From contig NW_027096026.1 in NCBI RefSeq assembly GCF_040115645.1, positions 124,001 through 188,000 of the forward strand: a stretch of 64,000 bases of DNA, written 5' to 3'. Shown piece after piece: positions 12,601-25,168 of the stretch. This stretch comes from Euwallacea fornicatus. Lineage: Eukaryota; Arthropoda; Insecta; Coleoptera; Curculionidae. A program made the translations under genes and the position numbers. The notes beneath the pieces are model-generated. The model was not told where the DNA came from, made no database searches, and worked only from the letters and a program-made list of their open reading frames with translations. The number at the start of each line of letters is the position of its first letter. Within the stretch, counting starts at the first letter, position 1.

Positions 12601-13376
12601 TCTGTGTTTGAGCACATAAAGTACTATTTTTCTTGGAAATGCAACAAGATGTAATCATGATTTGTTGTGACGTCTCAAAGATCTCGACGAGCTGATTAAT
12701 TTGACACATCGTTTAAGAAACTTGGAGTTTGTTTGCCGAAGTTATCGAGCTTCGAAGTTTGAAATGTTACAAAAGTTGTGTGTTTGAGCACATAAAGTAC
12801 TATTTTTCTTGGAAATGCAACAAGATGCAATCATGATTTGTTGTGACGTCTCAAAGATCTCGTGGAGCTGATTAATTTGACACTTCGTTTAAGAAACTTG
12901 GAGTTTGTTTGTCGAAGTTATCGAGCTTCGAAATTCGAAATGTTACAAAAGTTGTGTGTTTGAGCACATAAAGTACTATTTTTCTTGGAAATGCAACAAG
13001 ATGCAATTATCATTTGTTGTGACATCTCAAAGATCTCGACGAGCTGATTAATTTGACACTTCGTTTAAGAAACTTGGTGATCATTTGTCGAAGTTAACGA
13101 GCTTCGAAGTTTGAAATGTTACGAAAGTTGTGTGTTTGAGCACATAAAGTACTATTTTTCTTGGAAATGCAACAAGATGCAATTATCATTTGTTGTGACA
13201 TCTCAAAGATCTCGACGAGCAGATTAATTTGACACTTCGTTTAAGAAACTTGGTGATCATTTGTCGAAGTTAACGAGCTTCGAAGTTTGAAATGTTACGA
13301 AAGTTGTGTGTTTGAGCACATAAAGTACTATTTTTCTGGGAAATGCAACAAGATGCAATTATCATTTGTTGTGACG
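9681..13376 (+). repeat. HOR II copy 1, 21 monomers
   Basis: Monomers 55-75 read A L/C Da P Q n Da R L Nt Da P N Db P P Q n S Da T. Types P (C82, cttccaag), Q (C36 with aaatgttctg), R (alpha front with tatcgag), Nt (cgtataag) and S (aattcgaa) are absent from the HOR I unit, so this is a separate higher-order family on the same 176-bp monomer. The Q monomer at 12497 ends with T156 (gatgtaatc). T at 13201 has cgagcagatt. The next monomer is a G with C36, where HOR I resumes part-way through its unit. Confidence 0.85.
9857..10032 (+). repeat. Hybrid monomer L/C, the entry monomer of HOR II
   Basis: It begins like L (T13, agatcttgtgg; T36) but from about position 53 has the ggagtttg, cgaagttt and G137 states of C or N. 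The switch lies between positions 37 and 53. The same hybrid follows A (or H) and precedes Da P Q n in four places: 9857, 25169, 46289 and 57905. It therefore arose once and was then copied with the HOR II block. Confidence 0.8.
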
Positions 13377-15664
13377 TCTCAAAGATCTCGACGAGCTGAT
13401 TAATTTGACACCTCGTTTAAGAAACTTGGAGTTTGTTTGTTGAAGTTATCGAGCTTCGAAATTTGAAATGTTACAAAAGTTGTGTGTTTGAGCACATAAA
13501 GTACTCTTTTTCTTGGAAATGCAACAAGATGCAATCATGATTTGTTGTGACGTCTCAAAAATCTCGTGGAGGTGATTAATTTGACACTTCGTTTAAGAAA
13601 TTTGGTGATCATTTGCCGAAGTTACCGAGCTTCGAAGTTTGAAATGTTACAAAAGTTGTGTGTTTGAGCACATAAAGTACTATTTTTCTTGGAAATGCAA
13701 CAAGATGCAATTATCATTTGTTTTGACATCTCAAAGATCTCGACGAGCTGATTAATTTTACACCTCGTTTAAGAAACTTGAAGTTTGTTTGACGAAGTTA
13801 TCGAGCTTCGAAATTTGAAATGTTACAAAAGTTGTGTGTTTGAACATATAAAGTACTATTTGTCTTGGAAATGCAACAAGATGCAATTATCATTTGTTGT
13901 GACATCTCAAAGATCTCGACGAGCTGATTAATTTGACACTTCGTTTAAGAAACTTGGAGTTTGTTTGTTGAAGTTATCGAGCTTCGAAATTTGAAATGTT
14001 ACAAAAGTTGTGTGTTTGAGCACATAAAGTACTCTTTTTCTTGGAAATGCAACAAGATGCAATCATGATTTGTTGTGACGTCTCAAAAATCTCGTGGAGG
14101 TGATTAATTTGACACTTCGTTTAAGAAATTTGGTGATCATTTGCCGAAGTTACCGAGCTTCGAAGTTTGAAATGTTACGAAAGTTGTGTGTTTGAGCACA
14201 TAAAGTACTATTTTTCTGGGAAATGCAACAAGATGCAATTATCATTTGTTGTGACGTCTCAAAGATCTCGACGAGCTGATTAATTTGACACTTCGTTTAA
14301 GAAACTTGGTGATCATTTGTCGAAGTTAACGAGCTTCGAAGTTTGAAATGTTACGAAAGTTGTGTGTTTGAGCACATAAAGTACTATTTTTCTTGGAAAT
14401 GCAACAAGATGCAATCATGATTTCTTGTGACGTCTCAAAGATCTCGACGAGCTGATTAATTTGACACTTCGTTTAAGAAACTTGGAGTTTGTTTGTTGAA
14501 GTTATCGAGCTTCGAAATTTGAAATGTTACAAAAGTTGTGTGTTTGAGCACATAAAATACTATTTTTCTTGGAAATGCAACAAGATGCAATCATGATTTG
14601 TTGTGACGTCTCAAAGATCTCGTGGAGCTGATTAATGTGACACTTCGTTTAAGAAATTTGGTGATCATTTGTCGAAGTTAACGAGCTTCAAAGTTTGAAA
14701 TGTTACGAATGTTGTGTGTTTGAGCACATAAAGTACTATTTTTCTTGGAAATGCAACAAGATGCAATCATGATTTGTTGTGACGTCTCAAAGATCTCGTG
14801 GAGCTGATTAATTTGACACCTCGTTTAAGAAACTTGGAGTTTGTTTGCCGAAGTTATCGAGCTTCGAAGTTTGAAATGTTACAAAAGTTATGTGTTTGAG
14901 CACATAAAGTACTATTTTTCTTGGAAATGCAACAAGATGCAATCATGATTTGTTGTGTCGTCTCAAAGATCTCGACGAGCTGATTAATTTGACACCTCGT
15001 TTAAGAAACTTGGAGTTTGTTTGCCGAAGTTATCGAGCTTCGAAGTTTGAAATGTTACAAAAGTTGTGTGTTTGAGCACATAAAGTACTATTTTTCGTGG
15101 AAATGCAACAAGATGCAATCATGATTTGTTGTGACGTCTCAAAGATCTCGACGAGCTGATTAATTTGACACTTCGTTTAAGAAACTTGGTGATCATTTGT
15201 CGAAGTTAACGAGCTTCGAAGTTTGAAATGTTACGAAAGTTGTGTGTTTGAGCACATAAAGTACTATTTTTCTTGGAAATGCAACAAGATGCAATCATGA
15301 TTTGTTGTGACGTCTCAAAAATCTCGTGGAAGTGATTAATTTGACACTTCGTTTAAGAAATTTGGTGATCATTTGCCGAAGTTACCGAGCTTCGAAGTTT
15401 GAAATGTTACAAAAGTTGTGTGTTTGAGCACATAAAGTACTATTTTTCTTGGAAATGCAACAAGATGCAATTATCATTTGTTGTGACATCTCAAAGATCT
15501 CGACGAGCTGATTAATTTGACACTTCGTTTAAGAAACTTGGAGTTTGTTTGTTGAAGTTATCGAGCTTCGAAATTTGAAATGTTACAAAAGTTGTGTGTT
15601 TGAGCACATAAAATACTATTTTTCTTGGAAATGCAACAAGATGCAATCATGATTTGTTGTGACG
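13377..15664 (+). repeat. HOR I partial copy, 13 monomers
   Basis: Monomers 76-88 read G h F G H J K A B C D e K. The first G has C36 (cacctcg), unlike other G copies, and may be a junction product with HOR II. Two shortcuts relative to the reference unit are visible. J K A passes directly to B, skipping L N D2 K A, as expected if the two A monomers of a unit mispaired. Then e passes directly to K, where G is expected; G and K have the same front and differ only at 125 and 130. Confidence 0.8.
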
Positions 15665-18600
15665 TCTCAAAGATCTCGTGGAGCTGATTAATGTGACACT
15701 TCGTTTAAGAAATTTGGTGATCATTTGTCGAAGTTAACGAGCTTCAAAGTTTGAAATGTTACGAATGTTGTGTGTTTGAGCACATAAAGTACTATTTTTC
15801 TTGGAAATGCAACAAGATGCAATCATGATTTGTTGTGACGTCTCAAAGATCTCGTGGAGCTGATTAATTTGACACCTCGTTTAAGAAACTTGGAGTTTGT
15901 TTGCCGAAGTTATCGAGCTTCGAAGTTTGAAATGTTACAAAAGTTATGTGTTTGAGCACATAAAGTACTATTTTTCTTGGAAATGCAACAAGATGCAATC
16001 ATGATTTGTTGTGTCGTCTCAAAGATCTCGACGAGCTGATTAATTTGACACCTCGTTTAAGAAACTTGGAGTTTGTTTGCCGAAGTTATCGAGCTTCGAA
16101 GTTTGAAATGTTACAAAAGTTGTGTGTTTGAGCACATAAAGTACTATTTTTCGTGGAAATGCAACAAGATGCAATCATGATTTGTTGTGACGTCTCAAAG
16201 ATCTCGACGAGCTGATTAATTTGACACTTCGTTTAAGAAACTTGGTGATCATTTGTCGAAGTTAACGAGCTTCGAAGTTTGAAATGTTACGAAAGTTGTG
16301 TGTTTGAGCACATAAAGTACTATTTTTCTTGGAAATGCAACAAGATGCAATCATGATTTGTTGTGACGTCTCAAAAATCTCGTGGAAGTGATTAATTTGA
16401 CACTTCGTTTAAGAAATTTGGTGATCATTTGCCGAAGTTACCGAGCATCGAAGTTTGAAATGTTACAAAAGTTGTGTGTTTGAGCACATAAAGTACTATT
16501 TTTCTTGGAAATGCAACAAGATGCAATTATCATTTGTTTTGACATCTCAAAGATCTCGACGAGCTGATTAATTTTACACCTCGTTTAAGAAACTTGAAGT
16601 TTGTTTGACGAAGTTATCGAGCTTCGAAATTTGAAATGTTACAAAAGTTGTGTGTTTGAACATATAAAGTACTATTTGTCTTGGAAATGCAACAAGATGC
16701 AATTATCATTTGTTGTGACATCTCAAAGATCTCGACGAGCTGATTAATTTGACACTTCGTTTAAGAAACTTGGAGTTTGTTTGTTGAAGTTATCGAGCTT
16801 CGAAATTTGAAATGTTACAAAAGTTGTGTGTTTGAGCACATAAAGTACTCTTTTTCTTGGAAATGCAACAAGATGCAATCATGATTTGTTGTGACGTCTC
16901 AAAAATCTCGTGGAGGTGATTAATTTGACACTTCGTTTAAGAAATTTGGTGATCATTTGCCGAAGTTACCGAGCTTCGAAGTTTGAAATGTTACGAAAGT
17001 TGTGTGTTTGAGCACATAAAGTACTATTTTTCTTGGAAATGCAACAAGATGCAATCATGATTTGTTGTGACGTCTCAAAAATCTCGTGGAAGTGATTAAT
17101 TTGACACTTCGTTTAAGAAATTTGGTGATCATTTGCCGAAGTTACCGAGCTTCGAAGTTTGAAATGTTACAAAAGTTGTGTGTTTGAGCACATAAAGTAC
17201 TATTTTTCTTGGAAATGCAACAAGATGCAATTATCATTTGTTGTGACATCTCAAAGATCTCGACGAGCTGATTAATTTGACACTTCGTTTAAGAAACTTG
17301 GAGTTTGTTTGTTGAAGTTATCGAGCTTCGAAATTTGAAATGTTACAAAAGTTGTGTGTTTGAGCACATAAAGTACTCTTTTTCTTGGAAATGCAACAAG
17401 ATGCAATCATGATTTGTTGTGACGTCTCAAAAATCTCGTGGAGGTGATTAATTTGACACTTCGTTTAAGAAATTTGGTGATCATTTGCCGAAGTTACCGA
17501 GCTTCGAAGTTTGAAATGTTACAAAAGTTGTGTGTTTGAGCACATAAAGTACTATTTTTCTTGGAAATGCAACAAGATGCAATTATCATTTGTTTTGACA
17601 TCTCAAAGATCTCGACGAGCTGATTAATTTTACACCTCGTTTAAGAAACTTGAAGTTTGTTTGACGAAGTTATCGAGCTTCGAAATTTGAAATGTTACAA
17701 AAGTTGTGTGTTTGAACATATAAAGTACTATTTGTCTTGGAAATGCAACAAGATGCAATTATCATTTGTTGTGACATCTCAAAGATCTCGACGAGCTGAT
17801 TAATTTGACACTTCGTTTAAGAAACTTGGAGTTTGTTTGTTGAAGTTATCGAGCTTCGAAATTTGAAATGTTACAAAAGTTGTGTGTTTGAGCACATAAA
17901 GTACTCTTTTTCTTGGAAATGCAACAAGATGCAATCATGATTTGTTGTGACGTCTCAAAAATCTCGTGGAGGTGATTAATTTGACACTTCGTTTAAGAAA
18001 TTTGGTGATCATTTGCCGAAGTTACCGAGCTTCGAAGTTTGAAATGTTACGAAAGTTGTGTGTTTGAGCACATAAAGTACTATTTTTCTGGGAAATGCAA
18101 CAAGATGCAATTATCATTTGTTGTGACGTCTCAAAGATCTCGACGAGCTGATTAATTTGACACTTCGTTTAAGAAACTTGGTGATCATTTGTCGAAGTTA
18201 ACGAGCTTCGAAGTTTGAAATGTTACGAAAGTTGTGTGTTTGAGCACATAAAGTACTATTTTTCTTGGAAATGCAACAAGATGCAATCATGATTTCTTGT
18301 GACGTCTCAAAGATCTCGACGAGCTGATTAATTTGACACTTCGTTTAAGAAACTTGGAGTTTGTTTGTTGAAGTTATCGAGCTTCGAAATTTGAAATGTT
18401 ACAAAAGTTGTGTGTTTGAGCACATAAAATACTATTTTTCTTGGAAATGCAACAAGATGCAATCATGATTTGTTGTGACGTCTCAAAGATCTCGTGGAGC
18501 TGATTAATGTGACACTTCGTTTAAGAAATTTGGTGATCATTTGTCGAAGTTAACGAGCTTCAAAGTTTGAAATGTTACGAATGTTGTGTGTTTGAGCACA

Positions 18601-19360
18601 TAAAGTACTATTTTTCTTGGAAATGCAACAAGATGCAATCATGATTTGTTGTGACGTCTCAAAGATCTTGTGGAGCTGATTAATTTGACACTTCGTTTAA
18701 GAAACTTGAAGTTTGTTTGCCGAAGTTATCGAGCTTCGAAATTTGAAATGTTACAAATGTTCTGTGTTTGAGCACATAAAGTACTATTTTTCTAGGAAAT
18801 GCAACAAGATGCAATCATGATTTGTTGTGACGTCTCACAGATCTCGACGAGCTGATTAATTTGACACATCGTTTAAGAAACTTGGAGTTTGTTTGCCGAA
18901 GTTATCGAGCTTCGAAGTTTGAAATGTTACAAAAGTTGTGTGTTTGAGCACATAAAGTACTATTTTTCGTGGAAATGCAACAAGATGCAATCATGATTTG
19001 TTGTGACGTCTCAAAGATCTCGACGAGCTGATTAATTTGACACTTCGTTTAAGAAACTTGGTGATCATTTGTCGAAGTTAACGAGCTTCGAAGTTTGAAA
19101 TGTTACGAAAGTTGTGTGTTTGAGCACATAAAGTACTATTTTTCTTGGAAATGCAACAAGATGCAATTATCATTTGTTTTGACATCTCAAAGATCTCGAC
19201 GAGCTGATTAATTTGACACTTCGTTTAAGAAACTTGGAGTTTGTTTGTTGAAGTTATCGAGCTTCGAAATTTGAAATGTTACAAAAGTTGTGTGTTTGAG
19301 CACATAAAATACTATTTTTCTTGGAAATGCAACAAGATGCAATCATGATTTGTTGTGACG
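15665..19360 (+). repeat. HOR I copy, 21-monomer variant
   Basis: Monomers 89-109 read A B C D E F G H/D e G h F G H J K A L N D2 K. The H/D hybrid at 16897-17072 replaces the three monomers H I D, shortening the unit by two. The L monomer at 18657 carries ctaggaaat in place of cttggaaat, and the next monomer begins tctcacag; I saw neither change elsewhere. Confidence 0.85.
16897..17072 (+). repeat. Hybrid monomer H/D
   Basis: The front is H (A8, G19/G20, taccgag). The rear has cttgg at 136-140 instead of H's ctggg, and ends with the atcatgat tail of D. The switch falls between positions 73 and 138. Compared with H I D in copy 1 this is a clean two-monomer deletion in register. Confidence 0.8.
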
Positions 19361-22300
19361 TCTCAAAGATCTCGTGGAGCTGATTAATGTGACACTTCGT
19401 TTAAGAAATTTGGTGATCATTTGTCGAAGTTAACGAGCTTCAAAGTTTGAAATGTTACGAATGTTGTGTGTTTGAGCACATAAAGTACTATTTTTCTTGG
19501 AAATGCAACAAGATGCAATCATGATTTGTTGTGACGTCTCAAAGATCTCGTGGAGCTGATTAATTTGACACCTCGTTTAAGAAACTTGGAGTTTGTTTGC
19601 CGAAGTTATCGAGCTTCGAAGTTTGAAATGTTACAAAAGTTATGTGTTTGAGCACATAAAGTACTATTTTTCTTGGAAATGCAACAAGATGCAATCATGA
19701 TTTGTTGTGTCGTCTCAAAGATCTCGACGAGCTGATTAATTTGACACCTCGTTTAAGAAACTTGGAGTTTGTTTGCCGAAGTTATCGAGCTTCGAAGTTT
19801 GAAATGTTACAAAAGTTGTGTGTTTGAGCACATAAAGTACTATTTTTCGTGGAAATGCAACAAGATGCAATCATGATTTGTTGTGACGTCTCAAAGATCT
19901 CGACGAGCTGATTAATTTGACACTTCGTTTAAGAAACTTGGTGATCATTTGTCGAAGTTAACGAGCTTCGAAGTTTGAAATGTTACGAAAGTTGTGTGTT
20001 TGAGCACATAAAGTACTATTTTTCTTGGAAATGCAACAAGATGCAATCATGATTTGTTGTGACGTCTCAAAAATCTCGTGGAAGTGATTAATTTGACACT
20101 TCGTTTAAGAAATTTGGTGATCATTTGCCGAAGTTACCGAGCATCGAAGTTTGAAATGTTACAAAAGTTGTGTGTTTGAGCACATAAAGTACTATTTTTC
20201 TTGGAAATGCAACAAGATGCAATTATCATTTGTTTTGACATCTCAAAGATCTCGACGAGCTGATTAATTTTACACCTCGTTTAAGAAACTTGAAGTTTGT
20301 TTGACGAAGTTATCGAGCTTCGAAATTTGAAATGTTACAAAAGTTGTGTGTTTGAACATATAAAGTACTATTTGTCTTGGAAATGCAACAAGATGCAATT
20401 ATCATTTGTTGTGACATCTCAAAGATCTCGACGAGCTGATTAATTTGACACTTCGTTTAAGAAACTTGGAGTTTGTTTGTTGAAGTTATCGAGCTTCGAA
20501 ATTTGAAATGTTACAAAAGTTGTGTGTTTGAGCACATAAAGTACTCTTTTTCTTGGAAATGCAACAAGATGCAATCATGATTTGTTGTGACGTCTCAAAA
20601 ATCTCGTGGAGGTGATTAATTTGACACTTCGTTTAAGAAATTTGGTGATCATTTGCCGAAGTTACCGAGCTTCGAAGTTTGAAATGTTACGAAAGTTGTG
20701 TGTTTGAGCACATAAAGTACTATTTTTCTGGGAAATGCAACAAGATGCAATTATCATTTGTTGTGACGTCTCAAAGATCTCGACGAGCTGATTAATTTGA
20801 CACTTCGTTTAAGAAACTTGGAGTTTGTTTGTTGAAGTTATCGAGCTTCGAAATTTGAAATGTTACAAAAGTTGTGTGTTTGAGCACATAAAATACTATT
20901 TTTCTTGGAAATGCAACAAGATGCAATCATGATTTGTTGTGACGTCTCAAAGATCTCGACGAGCTGATTAATTTGACACTTCGTTTAAGAAACTTGGTGA
21001 TCATTTGTCGAAGTTAACGAGCTTCGAAGTTTGAAATGTTACGAAAGTTGTGTGTTTGAGCACATAAAGTACTATTTTTCTTGGAAATGCAACAAGATGC
21101 AATCATGATTTGTTGTGACGTCTCAAAAATCTCGTGGAAGTGATTAATTTGACACTTCGTTTAAGAAATTTGGTGATCATTTGCCGAAGTTACCGAGCTT
21201 CGAAGTTTGAAATGTTACAAAAGTTGTGTGTTTGAGCACATAAAGTACTATTTTTCTTGGAAATGCAACAAGATGCAATTATCATTTGTTGTGACATCTC
21301 AAAGATCTCGACGAGCTGATTAATTTGACACTTCGTTTAAGAAACTTGGAGTTTGTTTGTTGAAGTTATCGAGCTTCGAAATTTGAAATGTTACAAAAGT
21401 TGTATGTTTGAGCACATAAAGTACTCTTTTTCTTGGAAATGCAACAAGATGCAATCATGATTTGTTGTGACGTCTCAAAAATCTCGTGGAGGTGATTAAT
21501 TTGACACTTCGTTTAAGAAATTTGGTGATCATTTGCCGAAGTTACCGAGCTTCGAAGTTTGAAATGTTACAAAAGTTGTGTGTTTGAGCACATAAAGTAC
21601 TATTTTTCTTGGAAATGCAACAAGATGCAATTATCATTTGTTTTGACATCTCAAAGATCTCGACGAGCTGATTAATTTTACACCTCGTTTAAGAAACTTG
21701 AAGTTTGTTTGACGAAGTTATCGAGCTTCGAAATTTGAAATGTTACAAAAGTTGTGTGTTTGAACATATAAAGTACTATTTGTCTTGGAAATGCAACAAG
21801 ATGCAATTATCATTTGTTGTGACATCTCAAAGATCTCGACGAGCTGATTAATTTGACACTTCGTTTAAGAAACTTGGAGTTTGTTTGTTGAAGTTATCGA
21901 GCTTCGAAATTTGAAATGTTACAAAAGTTGTGTGTTTGAGCACATAAAGTACTCTTTTTCTTGGAAATGCAACAAGATGCAATCATGATTTGTTGTGACG
22001 TCTCAAAAATCTCGTGGAGGTGATTAATTTGACACTTCGTTTAAGAAATTTGGTGATCATTTGCCGAAGTTACCGAGCTTCGAAGTTTGAAATGTTACGA
22101 AAGTTGTGTGTTTGAGCACATAAAGTACTATTTTTCTGGGAAATGCAACAAGATGCAATTATCATTTGTTGTGACGTCTCAAAGATCTCGACGAGCTGAT
22201 TAATTTGACACTTCGTTTAAGAAACTTGGTGATCATTTGTCGAAGTTAACGAGCTTCGAAGTTTGAAATGTTACGAAAGTTGTGTGTTTGAGCACATAAA

Positions 22301-23408
22301 GTACTATTTTTCTTGGAAATGCAACAAGATGCAATCATGATTTCTTGTGACGTCTCAAAGATCTCGACGAGCTGATTAATTTGACACTTCGTTTAAGAAA
22401 CTTGGAGTTTGTTTGTTGAAGTTATCGAGCTTCGAAATTTGAAATGTTACAAAAGTTGTGTGTTTGAGCACATAAAATACTATTTTTCTTGGAAATGCAA
22501 CAAGATGCAATCATGATTTGTTGTGACGTCTCAAAGATCTCGTGGAGCTGATTAATGTGACACTTCGTTTAAGAAATTTGGTGATCATTTGTCGAAGTTA
22601 ACGAGCTTCAAAGTTTGAAATGTTACGAATGTTGTGTGTTTGAGCACATAAAGTACTATTTTTCTTGGAAATGCAACAAGATGCAATCATGATTTGTTGT
22701 GACGTCTCAAAGATCTTGTGGAGCTGATTAATTTGACACTTCGTTTAAGAAACTTGAAGTTTGTTTGCCGAAGTTATCGAGCTTCGAAATTTGAAATGTT
22801 ACAAATGTTCTGTGTTTGAGCACATAAAGTACTATTTTTCTTGGAAATGCAACAAGATGCAATCATGATTTGTTGTGACGTCTCAAAGATCTCGACGAGC
22901 TGATTAATTTGACACATCGTTTAAGAAACTTGGAGTTTGTTTGCCGAAGTTATCGAGCTTCGAAGTTTGAAATGTTACAAAAGTTGTGTGTTTGAGCACA
23001 TAAAGTACTATTTTTCGTGGAAATGCAACAAGATGCAATCATGATTTGTTGTGACGTCTCAAAGATCTCGACGAGCTGATTAATTTGACACTTCGTTTAA
23101 GAAACTTGGTGATCATTTGTCGAAGTTAACGAGCTTCGAAGTTTGAAATGTTACGAAAGTTGTGTGTTTGAGCACATAAAGTACTATTTTTCTTGGAAAT
23201 GCAACAAGATGCAATTATCATTTGTTTTGACATCTCAAAGATCTCGACGAGCTGATTAATTTGACACTTCGTTTAAGAAACTTGGAGTTTGTTTGTTGAA
23301 GTTATCGAGCTTCGAAATTTGAAATGTTACAAAAGTTGTGTGTTTGAGCACATAAAATACTATTTTTCTTGGAAATGCAACAAGATGCAATCATGATTTG
23401 TTGTGACG
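19361..23408 (+). repeat. HOR I copy, 23-monomer variant with K in slot 9
   Basis: Monomers 110-132 read A B C D E F G H K D e G h F G H J K A L N D2 K. Length and order match copy 1 except that slot 9 (20769-20944) is a K and not the I hybrid. G at 21297 has a private change, tgtatgtttg, at 21404. This unit and copy 1 show two alternative resolutions at the same place, which helps to date the I hybrid. Confidence 0.85.
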
Positions 23409-23584
23409 TCTCAAAGATCTCGTGGAGCTGATTAATGTGACACTTCGTTTAAGAAATTTGGTGATCATTTGTCGAAGTTAACGAGCTTCAAAGTTTGAAA
23501 TGTTACGAATGTTGTGTGTTTGAGCACATAAAGTACTATTTTTCGTGGAAATGCAACAAGATGCAATCATGATTTGTTGTGACG
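23409..23584 (+). repeat. Hybrid monomer A/C
   Basis: The front to position 102 is A (G29, A82, gaatgtt). The rear has C's G137 (tttttcgtgg). The next monomer is D, as after C. B and part of C have been lost in register. Confidence 0.8.
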
Positions 23585-23936
23585 TCTCAAAGATCTCGAC
23601 GAGCTGATTAATTTGACACTTCGTTTAAGAAACTTGGTGATCATTTGTCGAAGTTAACGAGCTTCGAAGTTTGAAATGTTACGAAAGTTGTGTGTTTGAG
23701 CACATAAAGTACTATTTTTCTTGGAAATGCAACAAGATGCAATCATGATTTGTTGTGACGTCTCAAAAATCTCGTGGAAGTGATTAATTTGACACTTCGT
23801 TTAAGAAATTTGGTGATCATTTGCCGAAGTTACCGAGCATCGAAGTTTGAAATGTTACAAAAGTTGTGTGTTTGAGCACATAAAGTACTATTTTTCTTGG
23901 AAATGCAACAAGATGCAATTATCATTTGTTTTGACA

Positions 23937-24112
23937 TCTCAAAGATCTCGACGAGCTGATTAATTTTACACCTCGTTTAAGAAACTTGAAGTTTGTTTGA
24001 CGAAGTTATCGAGCTTCGAAGTTTGAAATGTTACAAAAGTTATGTGTTTGAGCACATAAAGTACTATTTTTCTTGGAAATGCAACAAGATGCAATCATGA
24101 TTTGTTGTGTCG
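23937..24112 (+). repeat. Hybrid monomer F/B
   Basis: The front is F (T31 ttttacac, A53, ttgacgaag). The rear is B (G85, A106 aagttatgtg, gttgtgtcg). Switch between positions 64 and 85. It is followed by C as B normally is, so the exchange joined two HOR I units out of phase. Confidence 0.85.
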
Positions 24113-25168
24113 TCTCAAAGATCTCGACGAGCTGATTAATTTGACACCTCGTTTAAGAAACTTGGAGTTTGTTTGCCGAAGTTATCGAGCTGCGAAGTTT
24201 GAAATGTTACAAAAGTTGTGTGTTTGAGCACATAAAGTACTATTTTTCGTGGAAATGCAACAAGATGCAATCATGATTTGTTGTGACGTCTCAAAGATCT
24301 CGACGAGCTGATTAATTTGACACTTCGTTTAAGAAACTTGGTGATCATTTGTCGAAGTTAACGAGCTTCGAAGTTTGAAATGTTACGAAAGTTGTGTGTT
24401 TGAGCACATAAAGTACTATTTTTCTTGGAAATGCAACAAGATGCAATCATGATTTGTTGTGACGTCTCAAAAATCTCGTGGAAGTGATTAATTTGACACT
24501 TCGTTTAAGAAATTTGGTGATCATTTGCCGAAGTTACCGAGCATCGAAGTTTGAAATGTTACAAAAGTTGTGTGTTTGAGCACATAAAGTACTATTTTTC
24601 TTGGAAATGCAACAAGATGCAATTATCATTTGTTTTGACATCTCAAAGATCTCGACGAGCTGATTAATTTTACACCTCGTTTAAGAAACTTGAAGTTTGT
24701 TTGACGAAGTTATCGAGCTTCGAAATTTGAAATGTTACAAAAGTTGTGTGTTTGAACATATAAAGTACTATTTGTCTTGGAAATGCAACAAGATGCAATT
24801 ATCATTTGTTGTGACATCTCAAAGATCTCGACGAGCTGATTAATTTGACACTTCGTTTAAGAAACTTGGAGTTTGTTTGTTGAAGTTATCGAGCTTCGAA
24901 ATTTGAAATGTTACAAAAGTTGTGTGTTTGAGCACATAAAGTACTCTTTTTCTTGGAAATGCAACAAGATGCAATCATGATTTGTTGTGACGTCTCAAAA
25001 ATCTCGTGGAGGTGATTAATTTGACACTTCGTTTAAGAAATTTGGTGATCATTTGCCGAAGTTACCGAGCTTCGAAGTTTGAAATGTTACGAAAGTTGTG
25101 TGTTTGAGCACATAAAGTACTATTTTTCTGGGAAATGCAACAAGATGCAATTATCATTTGTTGTGACG

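Larger units (their letters stand above)
23409..25168 (+). repeat. HOR I rearranged block with two hybrids, 10 monomers
   Basis: Monomers 133-142 read A/C D E F/B C D E F G H. The block contains two successive runs of the A-to-F part of HOR I: the first starts with an A/C hybrid and ends in an F/B hybrid, the second runs C D E F G H. C at 24113 has a private gagctgcgaag. After H the array switches to HOR II at 25169. Confidence 0.8.
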
